Shown: positions 1-15,100, numbered from the stretch's first letter. The stretch: DNA of 64,000 nt from Cymbomonas tetramitiformis (GCA_001247695.2 LGRX02027154.1:44775-108774); one strand, 5' to 3'. The notes: generated from the letters alone by a model not told the origin. Numbers and translations are program-made.

Positions 1-144
1 GGGCGGATGCAGCTGCGCGACGTGGCATACGTGCTGCAGCTGCACGGCGGAAAAGTGATCGCGCACCGGCTGAACGCCAGCGTGACGCTCTCATTGGACG
101 GCTCCGAAGTGGCCCTCGATGGCACTGCCGAGTACTCCCCTAAG
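1..144 (+). CDS. Exon of giant gene, beta-rich segment copy 1, first half
   Basis: Reading frame with ATG at 7 is open to the donor after position 144 (AAG then GTGCGC), phase 0. The segment starts LRDVAYVLQLHGGKV and is rich in alternating hydrophobic residues. It is homologous to the exon ending at 8456 (LRVRDVAYTVKLEGSK), which shows internal duplication. The exon may extend left of the window; an AG just before position 13 is a possible acceptor. Confidence 0.5.
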
Positions 145-3100
145 GTGCGCCTCCCACACCTCAAGGCCTGGAGGAGTGATCGGGACCAAGGAGATAGGCA
201 ATGAACGCCAGGGGTAGTGGAGGTGCACGAGGATGAAAGCTAGGAGGCTTGAGAAGGCTCGGACAGCGCACGTGTGGCCACTGCCGAGGCCTGAGACATG
301 GGGGGGGTTGCACAGGAGGAAACGTGGCAGTTTTCTACGTGGCTGGAGAAGCCGTGGAAAGATCCCCTAGGCCTTGAATATCTGCAGACCCGCGGCGGTG
401 ATGCTAGCCTCACCGTCACCGCCGACGGTGTACGGTCCCTTTTTGCGGAGGTGTGCCCGCGCCTGGGGCCCACGCCATGTCACGGGGACATCACCAATGC
501 GGCCCCTTTGACTGGTGCATCGCGCCAGACGTAGGGTGACAAGAAAAGGGAGGAAGGGGGGGTTCGGGTGGAAGCGCAGTTCGGTGCGGAGATCGCGCTG
601 GACCAGGCCCCGGCCGCTGCTGAGGCGAGGTGCAGCATGAGGGCGGCGCTGACGCTCCACAGCGAGGCCGACCTCCTGGACCCAAAGGCGTGCCTCGGGG
701 CTTCGTTCCAGTACCCCGACGACTGCGCTGCCATCATCGCTGAGCACGGAGCCCCGGACGGCGCGGCTGCGGGCCCCAACAGCAGCGGCGCCCGAGATCT
801 GCGCCCATCACCTCCGACCAACGTCTCTGCTCCACCTCCGCCTCCACCTGTGGTAGGCCTCACGCCGTGCAGCCTCTGCGGCGCGGGTTCACCGTCCGCA
901 GGCCCTCGCGCCGCCACGTGGCTCCACCGCCTGAAGGCCCTCGCGCTGCCACGTGGCTCCACCGCCTGCAGGCCCTCGCGCTGCCACGTGGCTCCCCCGC
1001 CTGCAGGCCCTCGCGCTGCCACGTGGCTCCACCGCCTGCAGGCCCTCGCGCTGCCTTCCGCGAGCCGAGACAACCCGGGAAGGCGCCGGGCATCACGAGG
1101 ACCGACGGACGCCAGCTGTGGAAGCCTTCGCGGCAGCAGGCACCTCACCCGCAAAGCGCAGCAGCGCCACTCAGGCTCCAGCGCCACTCAGGCTCCAGCG
1201 CCACTCAGGCTCCAGCGCCACTCAGGCTCCAGCGCCACTCAGGCTCCAGCGCCACCTGTGGCTCCAGCGCCACTCAGGCTCCAGCCACTCAGGCTCCAGC
1301 GCCACTCAGGCTCCAGCGCCACCTCAGGCCCAGCGCCACTCAGGCTCCAGCGCCCACCTGTGGCCCAGCGCCACCAGGCCCAGCGCTCACTCAGGCCCAG
1401 CGCCCACTGCCAGGCTCCAGCGCCACCTCAGGCGGCTCCAGCGCTCAGCACTCAGGCTCCAGCGCCACTCAGGCCCAGCCACTCAGGCCCAGCGCCACTA
1501 GGCTCCAGCGCCACTCAGGCTCCAGCGCCACTCAGGCTCAGCGCCACAGGCTCCAGCGCCACTCAGCGCCACCAGGCTCCAGCGCCACTCAGCGCCACTC
1601 AGTCTAGCGCCACTCAGGCTCCAGCGCTCACTCAGGCTCCAGCGCCACCTCTGTGGCCCAGCGCCACTCAGGCTCCAGCGCCACTCAGCGCCACTCAGGC
1701 CTAGCCACTCAGGCTCCAGCGCCACTCAGCGCCACCTGTGGCCCAGCGCCACTCAAGCTCCAGCGCCACTCAAGCTCCAGCGCCACTCAGGCTCCAGCGC
1801 CCACTCAGGCTCCAGCGCCACTCAGGCTCCAGCGCCTGGGTTCAGCGCCACTCAGGCTCCAGCGCCACTAGCGCCACTCAGCGCCACACTCAGGCTCCAG
1901 CGCCACTCAGGCTCCAGCCACCTCAGGCCCAGCGCCACCTCAGGCTCCAGCCCACTCAGGCTCCAGCGCCACCAGGCTCCAGCGCCACCAGGGCCACTCA
2001 GGCTCCAGCGCCACTCAGGCTCCAGCGCCACTCAGGCACGGCGCAGTGGCTATGTGTGGGCCTCATTCTTTGACCGATTTCTTTGGCACCACGTAGCAAT
2101 AGAAGATCGGCTGCACTGTATAGGCTGTATAGGCGTGTGTGTGTGTGTGTGCTTTATCCTTGGACCGAGGAAAAAAAAAAAAAACCTTTTTCTGGTTGTG
2201 TGGCTTTCATAAGAGGGTGCTGAGGCCCTTCTTTGGACCGACTCCTTTGGGTACAATCAGGAAGCCGGTAGAAGACCGTCGTGTCTATGTACCTTACGCC
2301 TCGGCGAGCAAAGCAGAATTCAGGGCACTCTTCTGCCATTCATTTTGATACTGCTGGAGCTGCGTGGGAGATCGAGACCCCCCCCCCCTCGAGCCCCACT
2401 GAGCCGCCCGGGTGCATCTGCGACTGTGCCTTCCGCGCACTGAAGCTGTGCCACTGAAGCCACCTCATCGATGCTGGCCTGCCGCCGCCCTTCCAGCCGT
2501 CCGGCTGGCATTCCCTTCCAACCGGCCCTTTGGCCGGAGCGCCGGCATGCTCTTGTCCATAGGGAACCTTCAGTGCAGCGCGGGATGAGCTCCCAGCGAG
2601 CCCCACCATTCCTTGTTTGACGAGGATGTGTGTAGACATCGCATCTCGCCACGGCCCCGGCCTGTTCCTGCATACTTCTCTCATTCACCTGGGGCAGTGC
2701 AGGGCTGCCTTTTGCGTGGCGTGTCTCACGCTGTTCAGTGTGTGAGTCCGCATCTTTGAAGCGCTTCCTGTGACAGCCCCTATCCAAGCTACTAGATTCT
2801 GTGGGTGAGGGGGTTGCGGCAGTAAATAGGGGCTCCCAGCCTTCATTGTGATGTGCTTGCGGGGGCGGTCTTGGGGGCGATGCGCGTGCGCAGGGGGCCT
2901 CGGCAGCCGCCCTCCGCCCTCGCCCCCGAGCCTGCCTCCCGCCGCACCCCGGATCGAGTACCCCCCGCCTCCGGTGGACCTGCGCAGCGCTCTGGCTGCC
3001 ACGGTTCACCGAGAGAGCCCCGTGCCGCTGCTCGTCCCTGTCGCCATCGAAGAGCTGGCCGTCATCCACCTCCGCGCCTCCTACCACGCTCAGGGCTGCC

Positions 3101-6100
3101 GCCCTGCCGAGGGTACGCCTCTGTACCACACCAAAACACTTCACTGTGTCAGCATGTGACAGAAGTCATCCCGAGCTCGCCCCAAGGTGCACTGCACCAT
3201 GAGGGATTTGGGGAGAGAGGGGGGGGGCATGCCTCTCCAAACGGGCGCTGCGGCACTCCTTTGTCAACAGACATTGCGTTTCGAAATCAAGGGTCGTGCA
3301 TGGGCATGCGTGTTTGACTGCGCGGACCGTGTGCGGTATCACTCTGCGGTCCGCACACGGTATGGCAATGCACATGCGCTGGCACCGCACGATCCCACGC
3401 GTAATACGCGTCGGATGTGCTGCCATCATAAGATACGTCGGATGTGTTGCCATCATAAGATACGTCGGATGTGTTGCCAGCATAGGATACGTCGGATGTG
3501 TTGCCAGCATAAGATACGCCGGATGTGTTGCCATCATAAGATACTGGATGCCGTCAGCATAAGATACCGCCGGATGTGTTGCCATCATAAGATTACTGGC
3601 TGATGTTGCCAGCATAAGATACGCTTGATGTGTTGCTATCATATGAGATACGCCGGATGTGTTGCTGTGCATAAGATACGTCGGATGTGTTGCCAGCATA
3701 AGGTGCTCGGTGCGCGAGGGGGGTCCTGCGAGGGGGGTCCTGCGAGCAGGCGCGCAGGCAGGGAGCAGCGACAGCATGCAGGGCCATCTTGGCTGGAGTG
3801 TGCACGGTGCGCTCGCTGCCAAGTGTCCGTCTCCATTGCAAGGCCCGCCAGTGCAAGGCGCACCACTGCAGGGCACACCAGTGCACGGCACAGGGTCCGG
3901 CCGGGGCTCCTTGCCGTCCCCGCGCACTTCCCCAGGGTGGGATACACCTCACCTTCAGGAGTCTCGAGGGTTTCGGCTATTGCCTCAGTAGCTGCATTCT
4001 CACCGGTCTCGAGCGGTGCATCCACTGGGAAGTTCCCATAGTCAAGCTGTGCGGCATGCGCAGCATTAGCGGGAGAGGACGTCACGGTCGATTCGAACGG
4101 AACGCACACGAAGGCGGAGAGCTGAAGGCTGGCGGGTGCCAAGATGCTCAGGCACTTTGGACGTGGACAAGGCCGGGGAGATGGACACCGCGCTGCGTGT
4201 CTTGGAGCAGGGCGCGCGGTGGCCGCCAAGGGGGCGTGGCAGAGGTGACCCCTGATCGCTTCCTCCCTCCCTGACCCCCGAGCCTCGCCTGGCAGAGTCC
4301 CCTGAGGCGCGCACCCGCGCAGCGACCGTGAGCAGTGCAGCTGCGCAGCGACCTTTGATTCTTTGTGCGGTCCGGTGTGCAGCAAAGCGTCGCGCAGCTT
4401 GGCTCAAGGGTGGGCGCACGCATCCGCACAGCCGAGAGATTCCGCAGGGCGCGCCGAAACGTCACAAGTGGAGATGCGGACTCTTTCACCCCCTCTGGCG
4501 TTGGTGCGAGGTGTGAGGGCGCGCACACGGGGTAGAGGGGTGAGAGGACACACGCGACGACCAGGATTCTGAAAGGGCTCTCTCGAGGGGCGCGGGGGTG
4601 GAGACGGCCCTCCTGAGACGCCGAGGGGCGAGAGGGCACGCCGCAGGGGTAAAGCGGCGAGAGGGCGCACGGGAGGGGTCTACGGCGCAGGCGGTTCAAT
4701 GCTCCAGCAAGTCGAGAGCACCCAGTTGTACTTCTCGATGCGGCTCCCCCCTGCCTCGGAGAAGGCCGTGGAGGGTGAAGACGCAGGCGAGGCTGACAGC
4801 ACACGGACGCCTCTGGAGATCCGGTTACAATACGTGGACTTCGCCACCATTGGCCTCTCCAGCTCGCGCCACCTCCAGCTGCAGGTGACCATCTTGGCTG
4901 ATCAAAGGCACCCGGCTTGCCACAGGAAGGCAGTCTTCGCGGGAGGGTGCGCAGTATATATCCAGTTGAGATATAAATACACATGAGTGCGCAAGCACGC
5001 AAATGTTCCGAAGTTCAGCAAAAGTTTGCCCAGAAAAGCAGGCGTCATGACAGGGCTAGTTTTGCCTATGCTCAACTGTAATTCAATAACCGGTGTGGTA
5101 GCCATTTGCGTGTATGCATGCACGCATTCTCTTATGCATACTACCACACCAGTGACGGAGTAGCTTGCTATCTATACCGTTCCAAATCCCATCTATCCGC
5201 TGTCGGAAATTCATCGAGATTGGCGTAGCCATGGCTCGAGGCACCTCATGACTACCACCTCGAGCCATGGCTACACCAATCTCGATGAATTTCCGACAGC
5301 GGATAGATGGGATTTGGAACGGTATAGATAGCAAGCTACTCCGTCACTGGTGTGGTAGTATGCATAAGAGAATGCGTGCATGCATACACGCAAATGGCTA
5401 CCACACCGGTTATTGAATTGCAGTTGAGCATAGGCAAAACTAGCCCTGTCACGACGCCTGCTTTTCTGGGCAAACTTTTGCTGAACTTCGGAACATTTGC
5501 GTGCTTGCGCACTCATGTGTATTTATCTACAACCTTGTATGTCAACTAGACATATACTGCGCACCCTCCCGCGAAGACTGCCTTCCTGCGGCGAGTCGGG
5601 TGCGCTGCGGGCTAATGACCGGGCATGGCGCGGAAATTGATGCCTGAATAAAGGCACCGCCGCCCGCACGCCACCCTCGCTGACCCGGGGCTTCTCCTCG
5701 CAGTCCTCGCGAGACCAAGGGGCGTGGTCGCGCGCACCAACCTCCCCGCGGCGCTGTGTCTCGGGCGCAGGAGCTTGAGTTTATCATTCCGGTGACGGAG
5801 CGCAGCAATGCGTCATCAACGGACTCCTCTGCCGGGAGCGACGCTCCAGCGCCACGTGGCGACGCTTCGAGATGGCCGCTTCAGTTGAAGGTGCGCGGCA
5901 CGATGACCGCCAAGCTGCTCGGCGCGGCGCTCGAGGCCGACATGGAGGGCACCTTCGAGGAGGACCCTAAGGAGGAGGGCAGCGATGCGGCCGACGGTGA
6001 AGGTGGGGGCGGGCTCTGGAGGCTGCATGGCTCGGTGAGGCCGAAGCGGGCGGACGGCAACAGCACGGAGGAGCTCACCTTCGGCCTGCCCTTCTTGCAT

Positions 6101-9100
6101 GGAGCCCACTCCAAGCTGACCGCGGTGGCTCACTCCACGGGCGCCAAGGTGCGGCCTCCCTCCCCGCGCTCTGCGGTGCCCGTCGTGCACCAGTCATATA
6201 TTCCTTCACCAGTTCCAGCCGGTCATGATCGATTAACGAGGCGGGTGTTATTGTTTTCTCATACGCCAGCGCCAAAGGAGAGGAGAGAGCCGGTCCCCTC
6301 CCTCAAGCACCGGAGCTCACGGGTCCGAGGCTCCTGGTCGTTTGCACGGTAGTGGGGCCTGGGCGGGCCTTGATCGACGAGTCGGAATCCCCAGCACCAC
6401 GGGCCGCACGATTGTTACTTGGATGTGGAATTTATGAGTGCCAGGGGGGCGGGTCATCAGGAGGTGGGCGTGACGGGGGCTGGCGAATTGGAGCTGGCGC
6501 CGGGATGCGTCGTGGCCGCCAGCTTGTCATGGAGCAGCACCACCCCGGCGCCGGCAGACCGCAGCCATCGCGAGGATGCCACGTTGGAGGGCCCGCTGGA
6601 CGCCGAGCAGGGCGGCTTGTCGGCGCACATGGATGCCCAGGCGGCGGGCTGCCGGAAGGTGGCCTTGGCCGGGCTCCTAGCACGCTTGGGGAGCTCCGTG
6701 GCCGGCAAGGCGGCGCAGGTGACGGCCTCCGAGGAGGACCACTTCTTAGCCCAGATGACGATGCACGAAGCGACTGTGGAGATGACCTCCGCCGGCGAGG
6801 GGTATGCCCCGCGCCGCCACCGCCCCTGTCCTACAAACCTTCCCTCCCTTTGTGGAGAGAGGCTGGCCGCACCGAGCGCTAACGGGACCGCCAGCTCAAT
6901 GAGTGCCTGAACGCTTCTGGCGCCCGCTGGGATGATGGCGGGCTAGCTCACGGCGCTCAGTGATTGTGTGTGTGTGTGTCGGATCGGTCTTGATTTGCTT
7001 CTCACATCCACTGGGATGATGATGGGCTGGCTTTTGTTGGCCGATCTCATGCCGTTCAGTGTGTCGGATCGGTCGCATGGTATCATCTTTCCATGCTGCT
7101 TTGCATTTGGGTTGGGAATATGTATGCATTTGTGGTATCTTGTCACGGCCCCGCCCTGCTCTTGATTTGCTTCTCACATCCACTGGGATGATGGTGGGCT
7201 GGCTTTTGTTGGCCGATCTCATGCCGTTCAGTGTGTGTGTCGGATGGTGTGACCATGCTGTGTGGTGTGACTGCATTCATGGCATAACCATGGACCAACG
7301 GGTCCCATCCATCGACCGTGAGCCACTGGGGGGCATGGCAGCAGGGTCCGCTCACTCCGTAACCCAGAGACCAACAATTGATGGGCAATGATTGGTCACA
7401 TCGTATCATCTTTCCATGCTGCTTTGCATCTGGGTTGGGAATATGTATGAGTTGGTGGTATCTTGTCACGGCCCCGCCCTGCTCCTGATTTGCTTCTCAC
7501 ATCCACTGGGCGGTGTGCACGCTGGAGGAGAGCAGCCGTGACTGGCTGGATAAGTGCGTGAACACGGCAGGGTGTAGGGCGGCACCGAGCACTGGCCTCT
7601 TTCTCAGCAGAGGGTGAGGGAGGCGGAGGCGAGGGTGGGGGGGGGAGTGGTGCAGGAAGCGGACATGGAAGCTGGAGGGTGTGGCCAGCCTGGAGGCTCG
7701 AGGCTCCCTAGAGGCGACCATGTGGCAGCTGCAGTCCCTGCAGGGAGGCTCCGGCGCAGGTAGGTGCCGCACTTGAGCTCGAAGGTGGGCGAGCCACCCG
7801 GCGGTCCACCCCTGCGAGCTGCGAGAGCCTCCCGGCGAAATCCACCCATAGATTTGCCAAAGGCCATCCAAATATCCCTCCGATGCCCCACGAATAGACC
7901 CAATTGTCTCCTTATGGCCTCAGCCGCTCCTCAAAGCTTACTCAATGCTCCCTCGACCAGTGCACTCTAGCCCCCCGCCGAGTGGCCCTTGTCGGCCGAG
8001 GCGCGTGCTGGTCGGCCGCACGTGTAGCAGGTGCTTTCTCGGGGCAGCCTGACGCCGAGCTCCACACGGTTTGACCGAGGGCTGTGGTGGGGGCGGGGCG
8101 ATGGCGCAGAGTCTCGAGAGGCGTCTGGCGCTCAGAAGCTTCGCCTCGCCGCAGTGCTCCAGCCAGGCCTGGGCGATCAGCCGCCGCCGCGTGAACCAGC
8201 CACGGACTGTCCCCTCGGATCCCGGCCCTGCTATAGCAACCTTGTGCCAGAGGACGAGGTCACCCCGGAGCCGCCGAGCTCTAAGGGCATCCTTCCGCAG
8301 CTTCATCGGGCAGACGGCCGCGAGTCCCACAAGGCGGTGCTCTCCACGCTGGAGCTGTCTCCTGCGAGCGCTTCGAGCAAGGCCCTGCCGGAGCTACCCC
8401 CAGGAGGGCTGCGGGTGCGCGACGTGGCCTACACGGTGAAGCTCGAAGGATCGAAGGTGCTCAGCTCCCCATCGCGCCGCTTCCCCATCGCGCCGCTTCC
8501 CCGCCGCCCGATTCGCCGCCGCCCGATTCGCCGCCGCCCGATTCTTGCCGCCTGCTCCGCCGCCCTGTGTGCAACATTATAGGGAGTGGGACGCATCTGT
8601 GCCCCCAGGCAGCTGATGTCACCCTCCCTCACGGGCAATCGACAGTACGCTCCCATGTTAACCCCAGACGGGGGGTAAGTGACGCCTAAGGGATATCGGG
8701 GGATGGGGGGAAGGGCAACGGTCAGCTGGTGGGGTACTCGGCGAAAGGTACGATGGAGGCGGAGGTGGGAGGTAAAGCGCTCGCCTTCCCCAACGCCCAC
8801 GCTGAGTACGACATCAAGCACCAATTCTGGAATCTCAGCAGCAGCGCCCAGCCAGTGGAGTGGGACATGCCGCTGGGGCCTGATTGGTTCACCCCTCGCA
8901 CGGCCTCCGTGCAGGCGGCGATCAATGCCATGGGTTTGATGTTTGCAGAGGTGCGCCCGCCATGCGCTGTCAAAGAACGCCCCCTAGGCCCCTTCCCCGA
9001 ACATCCCCATCAAACCCCCTCTCCCTCCCGAAGCCCCTCTTGCAATGCTCCCCTGTTTGCATCTGCACACCCCCTCCACATCTCTCTGCGCGCGCCTCTG

Positions 9101-12100
9101 CACCATCCATCATCCGCACCGTTTGCGCCCCCCCCTCGATGCGACTGACTCTTGCCATTGAGATGCCATTGAGAGGTGAGGGGATGGGTGCGAGTCGCCG
9201 CACTGGACAGATCCGGCTGGAGGGGACCGGGCAGCCGGTGGACGGCTGCTCAGGTGGGTCTTCGGTGCCCTCCGCTCCCCGCGATCCGCAGTCACTCTCG
9301 GCTCTCACCCGGCCCGAAGCACCGCGAGAGCGCACACCTTGAGTGACTTGCACCCGCCTAAGCGCCCGAGTGGTGGGCTCCCCTTGAACAAAAGGCGGAG
9401 TACGTCCCATAGACACCCCCTTAGTTCCGGGCATATTCGGCGCCTGTTTATATATCGATGGCCACGGCGTCGCCCCCGGAGGGCTCACAGGGCACTGTTT
9501 ACCCCCGAGGTGGGCGAAGTGCGTGCTAACGGAGTCGGAGGGCGCCGCAGGGAGTGTGCAAATGCGGCTTTGGCAAGCGCGCGCTGAGGAGCGGGATCAC
9601 CGAGGCGCCACACCAGGTGCGCCAGGCGAGGCCAATCGAGAGTGAACCGCGGCAGCCGCCTCGGGAGGTCGGGTGTAGGGGGGACCGAGGAGGGGTTAGA
9701 CCCGGAGAAGCTGAGTCGGGCAGATGATAAATATGCCGCCAGCGAGTCCCGCACTCCGAAGACGGCGCATTTCGGGGCCGCGGCTTCTGCGGGGAACTGC
9801 GCACGGCTCGGCTCGCTGCTCTCCCGCATCAGACGACCGTGCGCACTGTTTTGGGGGGGCATGACACAAGCGACGATGACGTGGAGCTTGTAGAAGCGCT
9901 TCCCTGTGCTTCAGATTCCACGCCCGGAATTCAACGCTGCAGATCTCACGCCCAGAACCCAGCAACGCTTCACATCTCACGCCCAGAATCCAGCGCTTCA
10001 GATCCCACGCCCAGAATCCAGCGCTTCAGACCCCACACCCAGAATCCAGCGCTTCAGATCCCTCCAGCGCTCCAGATCACGCCCAGAATCCAGTGCTTCA
10101 GACCCCACGCCCAGAATCCAGCGCTTCAGATCACGCCCAGAATCCAGCGCTTCAGATCTCACGCCCAGAATCCAGCGCCTTCAGATCTCACGCCCAGAAT
10201 CCAGCGCTTCAGATCTCACGCCCAGAATCCAGCGCTTCAGATCTCACGCCCAGAATCCAGCGCCTTCAGATCCCGTACCTGGAATGAAGGACGAGCGGCT
10301 TAGTGCCAGTGCGTTGCCCAGACGGTCCCAGGCGCACCACGTGGCGCTTCCCCCTCCTTCGCTGAGGTTGCCGCAGGCGCCGCGCGACGCGTCTTGGTGG
10401 ATGGCACGTGGCAGATGCCTCGGTGAGGGATGGGAAGTGGGCGCGGTGGGTTTGTGGTGCAGGCACGAGGTGGATGGCGCAAACGGAATGCAACCCGCAG
10501 TCCGCCGGGAGTCTGGCGGACCAGCTGCTGCAGTCCTACACCGGGGAGGCGTCCCTGGAGCCGCTGCAGCAAGCCCTGCAGCAGCTCGCCCCGATCAGCG
10601 ACGTGTCCGCCGCGCCACACCTTCTGCTGCTGACTCCCGGCGCCCCACCGGGCCTCCTCGGTGCGCCCCAAGAGCGAGCTGGGGAAGAGAACGGGCCTAG
10701 GGTCTAGGTATTGGCACCGGCCGGTGCCAGAATCTCCGGTGAGCGCCGGCCAGTGCCAGTATCTCCGGTGAGCGCCGGCCGGTGCCAGTATCTCCGGTGA
10801 GCGCCGGCCGCGCGGCCGTGGTAAGGTGTCCGCTGGTGCGTCAGGTTGGGCGCCCTGCCTGGGCCATCAAGGCGGGGATGGATGGATGGATGGATGGACC
10901 CCACCCTGGCTGGCGCACGCCAGGGCGGAAATCTCCCTAGCCTGGCAGCATACATAGGATGCGTAGTATGTACACAGTAAGTTCCAGTTTGAGAGGGAGC
11001 GGAGGGCGTGGGGTATGGCCTGGGCGCAGAACGGGACGAGTCCATGGAGAGGGCTGCGCGGGTTTGGTCCTCATGCTCGCCCGCCTCAGCCAGTGCAGCT
11101 CCTGGAGGCTGCATTCCCCCAGCAGGTGCCCCAGCCCCCCCTCGCCCTGCCTGGTGCGTCTAGGGGCAGTCATGATGCCTCTCTGCCCCCCCTTGACGAG
11201 ATACAGCGCAGCTGCGAAGCATTTGACTGCAGCTTGCAGCTCGCTCTGTTCCAGGCCGATGGGGGTTGAGGTGAGCATGGGAGAGGCGCGCGGCATACAG
11301 CGACGCAACCCTTTTCCCGTCCCTTCCTCCGGGATCCGCTCCACCGGAGGTTCCAAGTGTGGGACCCGCCTGGCCGAACAGCGGCAGCCGGCGACCGGCG
11401 ACTCGCGACCGGCGGTCTGAGTTCCCCCGGCGCCGCCTCCCGAGGGTGCGCAGGCGTGCATCTGCGGTTCCGGAGCAACTTCCGGGAAGGCGCGGCCGCC
11501 ACCTCCGGCTCCCTGGCGGCTGTCCTCTCCGCGCTGTACGGCCGCTCCAGCAGCGCGGCGGCGGTCACCATGCACGCCCACGTGGCAGCCTCACGGTGGA
11601 TGTCCGTCGGTGCTGAGCCCCAGGCCGGCCGCAAGGCCGGGGCACTACGGGATTCCGTGGCGGAGGGCGGGGTGTCCAAGCATACCACCGTGCACCAGAT
11701 GCTGGTGGCGCATCTCGGCGGGAGCCCGGTAAACCTCCCTGCCCTCCACGATCCCCGCACATTACGCTCCCTTGTGTCTCCTCTCCGAGACCTGAGGGGG
11801 CGAGATCTGAGAATAGGTGCAGTGATAGGCTCTGAGGAGGGGCGGAGGGGCGGCGGCCGCGGGAAGAGGCGCAAAGTGGAGGCATCGCACTCTAGCAGCG
11901 GTCCGCCGATGCCCCCGCCCCTTGAGTGTGGAAAAGGAGGGCTGGCGCCTGGGTGCGGGGGGAGGAAGGGGAGGGAGCGCTTCAGGGTGGAGGGGAGGGG
12001 TGTGTGGGGGGTGCACCCCCGGGCCCCGGGCTGCTGCCCTCGCGTGTGACCGGGGAGGCGCCGGCGCTGCTGGCGGAGGCCGAAGCCAAAGTCCAGCTGC

Positions 12101-15100
12101 TCCACACGGACTACACCCTCGAAGGGGTCACCGCGATGTCCGATGCGCTGCAGCCAGGTGAGCGGCGCGCACGCAGATGATCGGCGGCTCGTGGCGCGCG
12201 GTTGGCGTGTTCGCCGTCCAGGATCAATGGCCGTAAAGGCGAGGTGCTGACGCGAGCACTGTCGCCGGGGACCGGGCGCGTCGAAAGCCAAGCTTGCCGC
12301 TGGCTGCGTTGCCTCTAGCTGCGTTGCCGCTGGCTGCGTTGTCTCTGGCTGCGTTGTCTCTGGCTGCGCTGCCAGCAGCCGGTGCAGCATTGAGTGCCCG
12401 CGGCGCCTGGGCCGGGGGCTATGTGAAGTTTGCGGGGACGTAGCTCCTGGTGGGGAGCGGAGCGCATGGAAGCCCGAGCTCTCAGAGGGTCCCCAAATAA
12501 AGGAAGGAGGGACCCAGCTCTCTCTAGGGTACCCCACGGGCAGTGCTGGGGTCGAGGGGCACTGTGCGGGCATACCCACCTCGAGGCTCGCCTGTGTGAT
12601 CCCCACCTCAGCCGTTTCGGCTGCCGGATGTGAATGCGTGTGACGAGTGTGAAGGGGGTATGGGGAGCGTGAAGGGGGTGAAGGGGTATGGGGAGCGTAA
12701 AGAGGGTGAAGGGGGTATGGGGAGCGTGAAGGGGGTATTGGGTTGGGGGACGTGCACAGATGTGTTCGACGTGCGCGGCCGCATCCAGCTCAAGCTGCCT
12801 GGGTGCGTCTTCGGCCCCACGAGCGTGCCTCTCAGCGGCCGCTTCCAGAAAGCCGACCGCGCCACGTGGGCGCTCATCGGCGGCGCCGCGCTGTCCAAGC
12901 CGTGCCCGGCCTTCCTCGGGGTGCAGGTGCGGGCCCACCCGATCGTCGCAGTGCGCCCGCCTTCCGCCTTCCACTGCGCTCCCCCTTCCTTTTGTCGCCG
13001 ACTGTAGTTCGGCTCAATTCAGGCGGCCTCCTCGGCAGCGGCAGGACGGATGGAGACTGAAACCGCCTGACTGGGCAACCCCCGAGGTGGCATCTGTCGT
13101 GGCAGTGGAGTGAGGGAGGGTGGCAATTGGCGGCGAGGGCGTGCGCACGGCGAGCTGGAAACGAGCACTCGAAGCCCCTGCGCGGGCTTAAATCAACCCC
13201 TTGCTTGACCCTTGTAGAGCAGGCCCCTCGCAGCAAGTAGCAGGGGCGACTGGGGCCGGCAGCGGCTCCTCCGCCCGACAAGCTCACGTGGTCGATGGGG
13301 ACGCCTCGGGGCTTGTCCAAGGGGATGGCGCTGGAGGGCCTCGCGGCATACGTGGCGACTCCGCCCCGCCGCATGCCCGGCCACCCCGAGGACTCCGGGA
13401 GCTCGGCGGTGCCGCGCTTGGTCCTGCTTGCACAGATGCACCTCGGGGCCCTCCCATTGCAGCTGCAGGTCCCCCCACCCCGCCTCCTCCTGTCGCCCCT
13501 GCCCATCCTCCCATTCCCACCGTTCTGCACCTCTGGCCCAGGATCATGCAATGATTGCACTGTGGAGCGTGCTTGCCCTTCTTGCGGAGAAGAGCGCTGC
13601 GACTGCGATTAGGCACCGCCGTCGCGCTCCGTGGGTGATACCTGGCACCTCCGTGTCGCTTCGCGGGCCACAGAGCCTTCGTGCACTGTCTCTCACGCGA
13701 TGCAAACTCTAACCCTCCACCCACTCCTGAGACAAGTGAGCCCTCTGTCCTCTCCACCTGTGCCTCGTCAGATCGTGAGGCACAAGCAGCTCGTGGTGCT
13801 GGAGGGGCGCGCCGCGGAGGTCTCCCTGGCCGAGCTCGCCACAGTGTACAACCAGAACCACCCCGCTCGCGTCTTGCGAGAGCCCGCGCTGTCCGCCCTC
13901 GACATATCTCTTAAGAGTGCGCCACCGCAACCCCAGCACCCCCCTCTCTGCTCCGCCCTCGCCCCTTATCGCGCCCACCCCGCATCTCTCTGTTTGACCC
14001 CTCCGCTGACTCGCGGCACCGGCGCATCGCAGCCGTCCATCCATCTCGGCGCCGTGTGCGTGTACCAGGCGCTGCAGCTTGCAAGGGAGCAGCGAGCCCC
14101 CGCAAACGTGGTGCTCCGAGCCCGATCGGAGGGGTCGCGGTAGGTGAGCGGGGGCGAGGTGCGGTGGGCGGAGGACAGACGTAACGGTGCACTACTCCGG
14201 GGCCCACGTGGCCGTGCGAGTTCCGCATCTCCACTACGCGCTGGAGCATCCGGACGCTCTAAAGGTGCCCGCCCTCTCCGCACCACGCACTACTACGTTC
14301 CACGGTGTTGGGATGGCTCGGAGCCCGTCGAGGTTCCAGTAGCCTCCGGCCCGGCGTCCGGCTGCCGGGCCAGCATCGGAGGCCTCGAGGAAGGTAACCT
14401 CGAGGAGCGCTGTTGCACTGCTCCGTCGAGAGCGCGCTCCCTGCAGCCTCAGCAAGCTGCATACGTGGGCACTCTGCTGCGAAGATCCAGCGCATTTCAT
14501 TTTGGCATTCCAAAGCATTCCTTTTGATCCAACGCATTCATTTTGGCATGAGCACACCCGCCCATGTCCATCTCGGTTCTTACACATGCCTGCCCTCAAT
14601 ACCTCTCTCGCATTTGCCCTCCACCGTCGATCTGCATCTCCTCTCTCAGCACCGCCGTCTCGGATGCCTCGCGTCACACACACACGTGGCTACGGGGTGC
14701 CAAAGGAGTCGCAAGGATAAGCATACACACACACACGCACGTGGCTACGGGGTGCCAAAGGAGTCGCAAGGATAAGCATACACACACACACACATGTCCG
14801 GTGCGCTTTCCGGGAGGAGAGATTTCTGGTAGAACAGGTGGTGCTCACAAGCACCGGTTGTTGCACATTTCAGACATACAGGTACTTCCAGGGAGGTGGT
14901 ATGCAACCAGGGTTGCAGAAGAGTCAGCCCAACTGTAGGGTCTCACGAAGCACCTGCAACTTCCACACCCCAAGGGAGTGGTGGGTGTGGAGAACTTTTG
15001 AAAGTGGTAGACTCGGAGCCCGAAGTTCCTGCAGAATGAAGATACTCTGGTGTCGAAGCTTGTTTCAAAAGCTGTTCGACCAACCTTTTCGCATTTCGAT

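Noticed and set aside
853..1704. Continuation of the 580-852 frame as a Pro/Ser/Gln-rich repeat protein
   Set aside because: A donor at 853 and the 17-bp period, not divisible by 3, indicate intronic repeat DNA.
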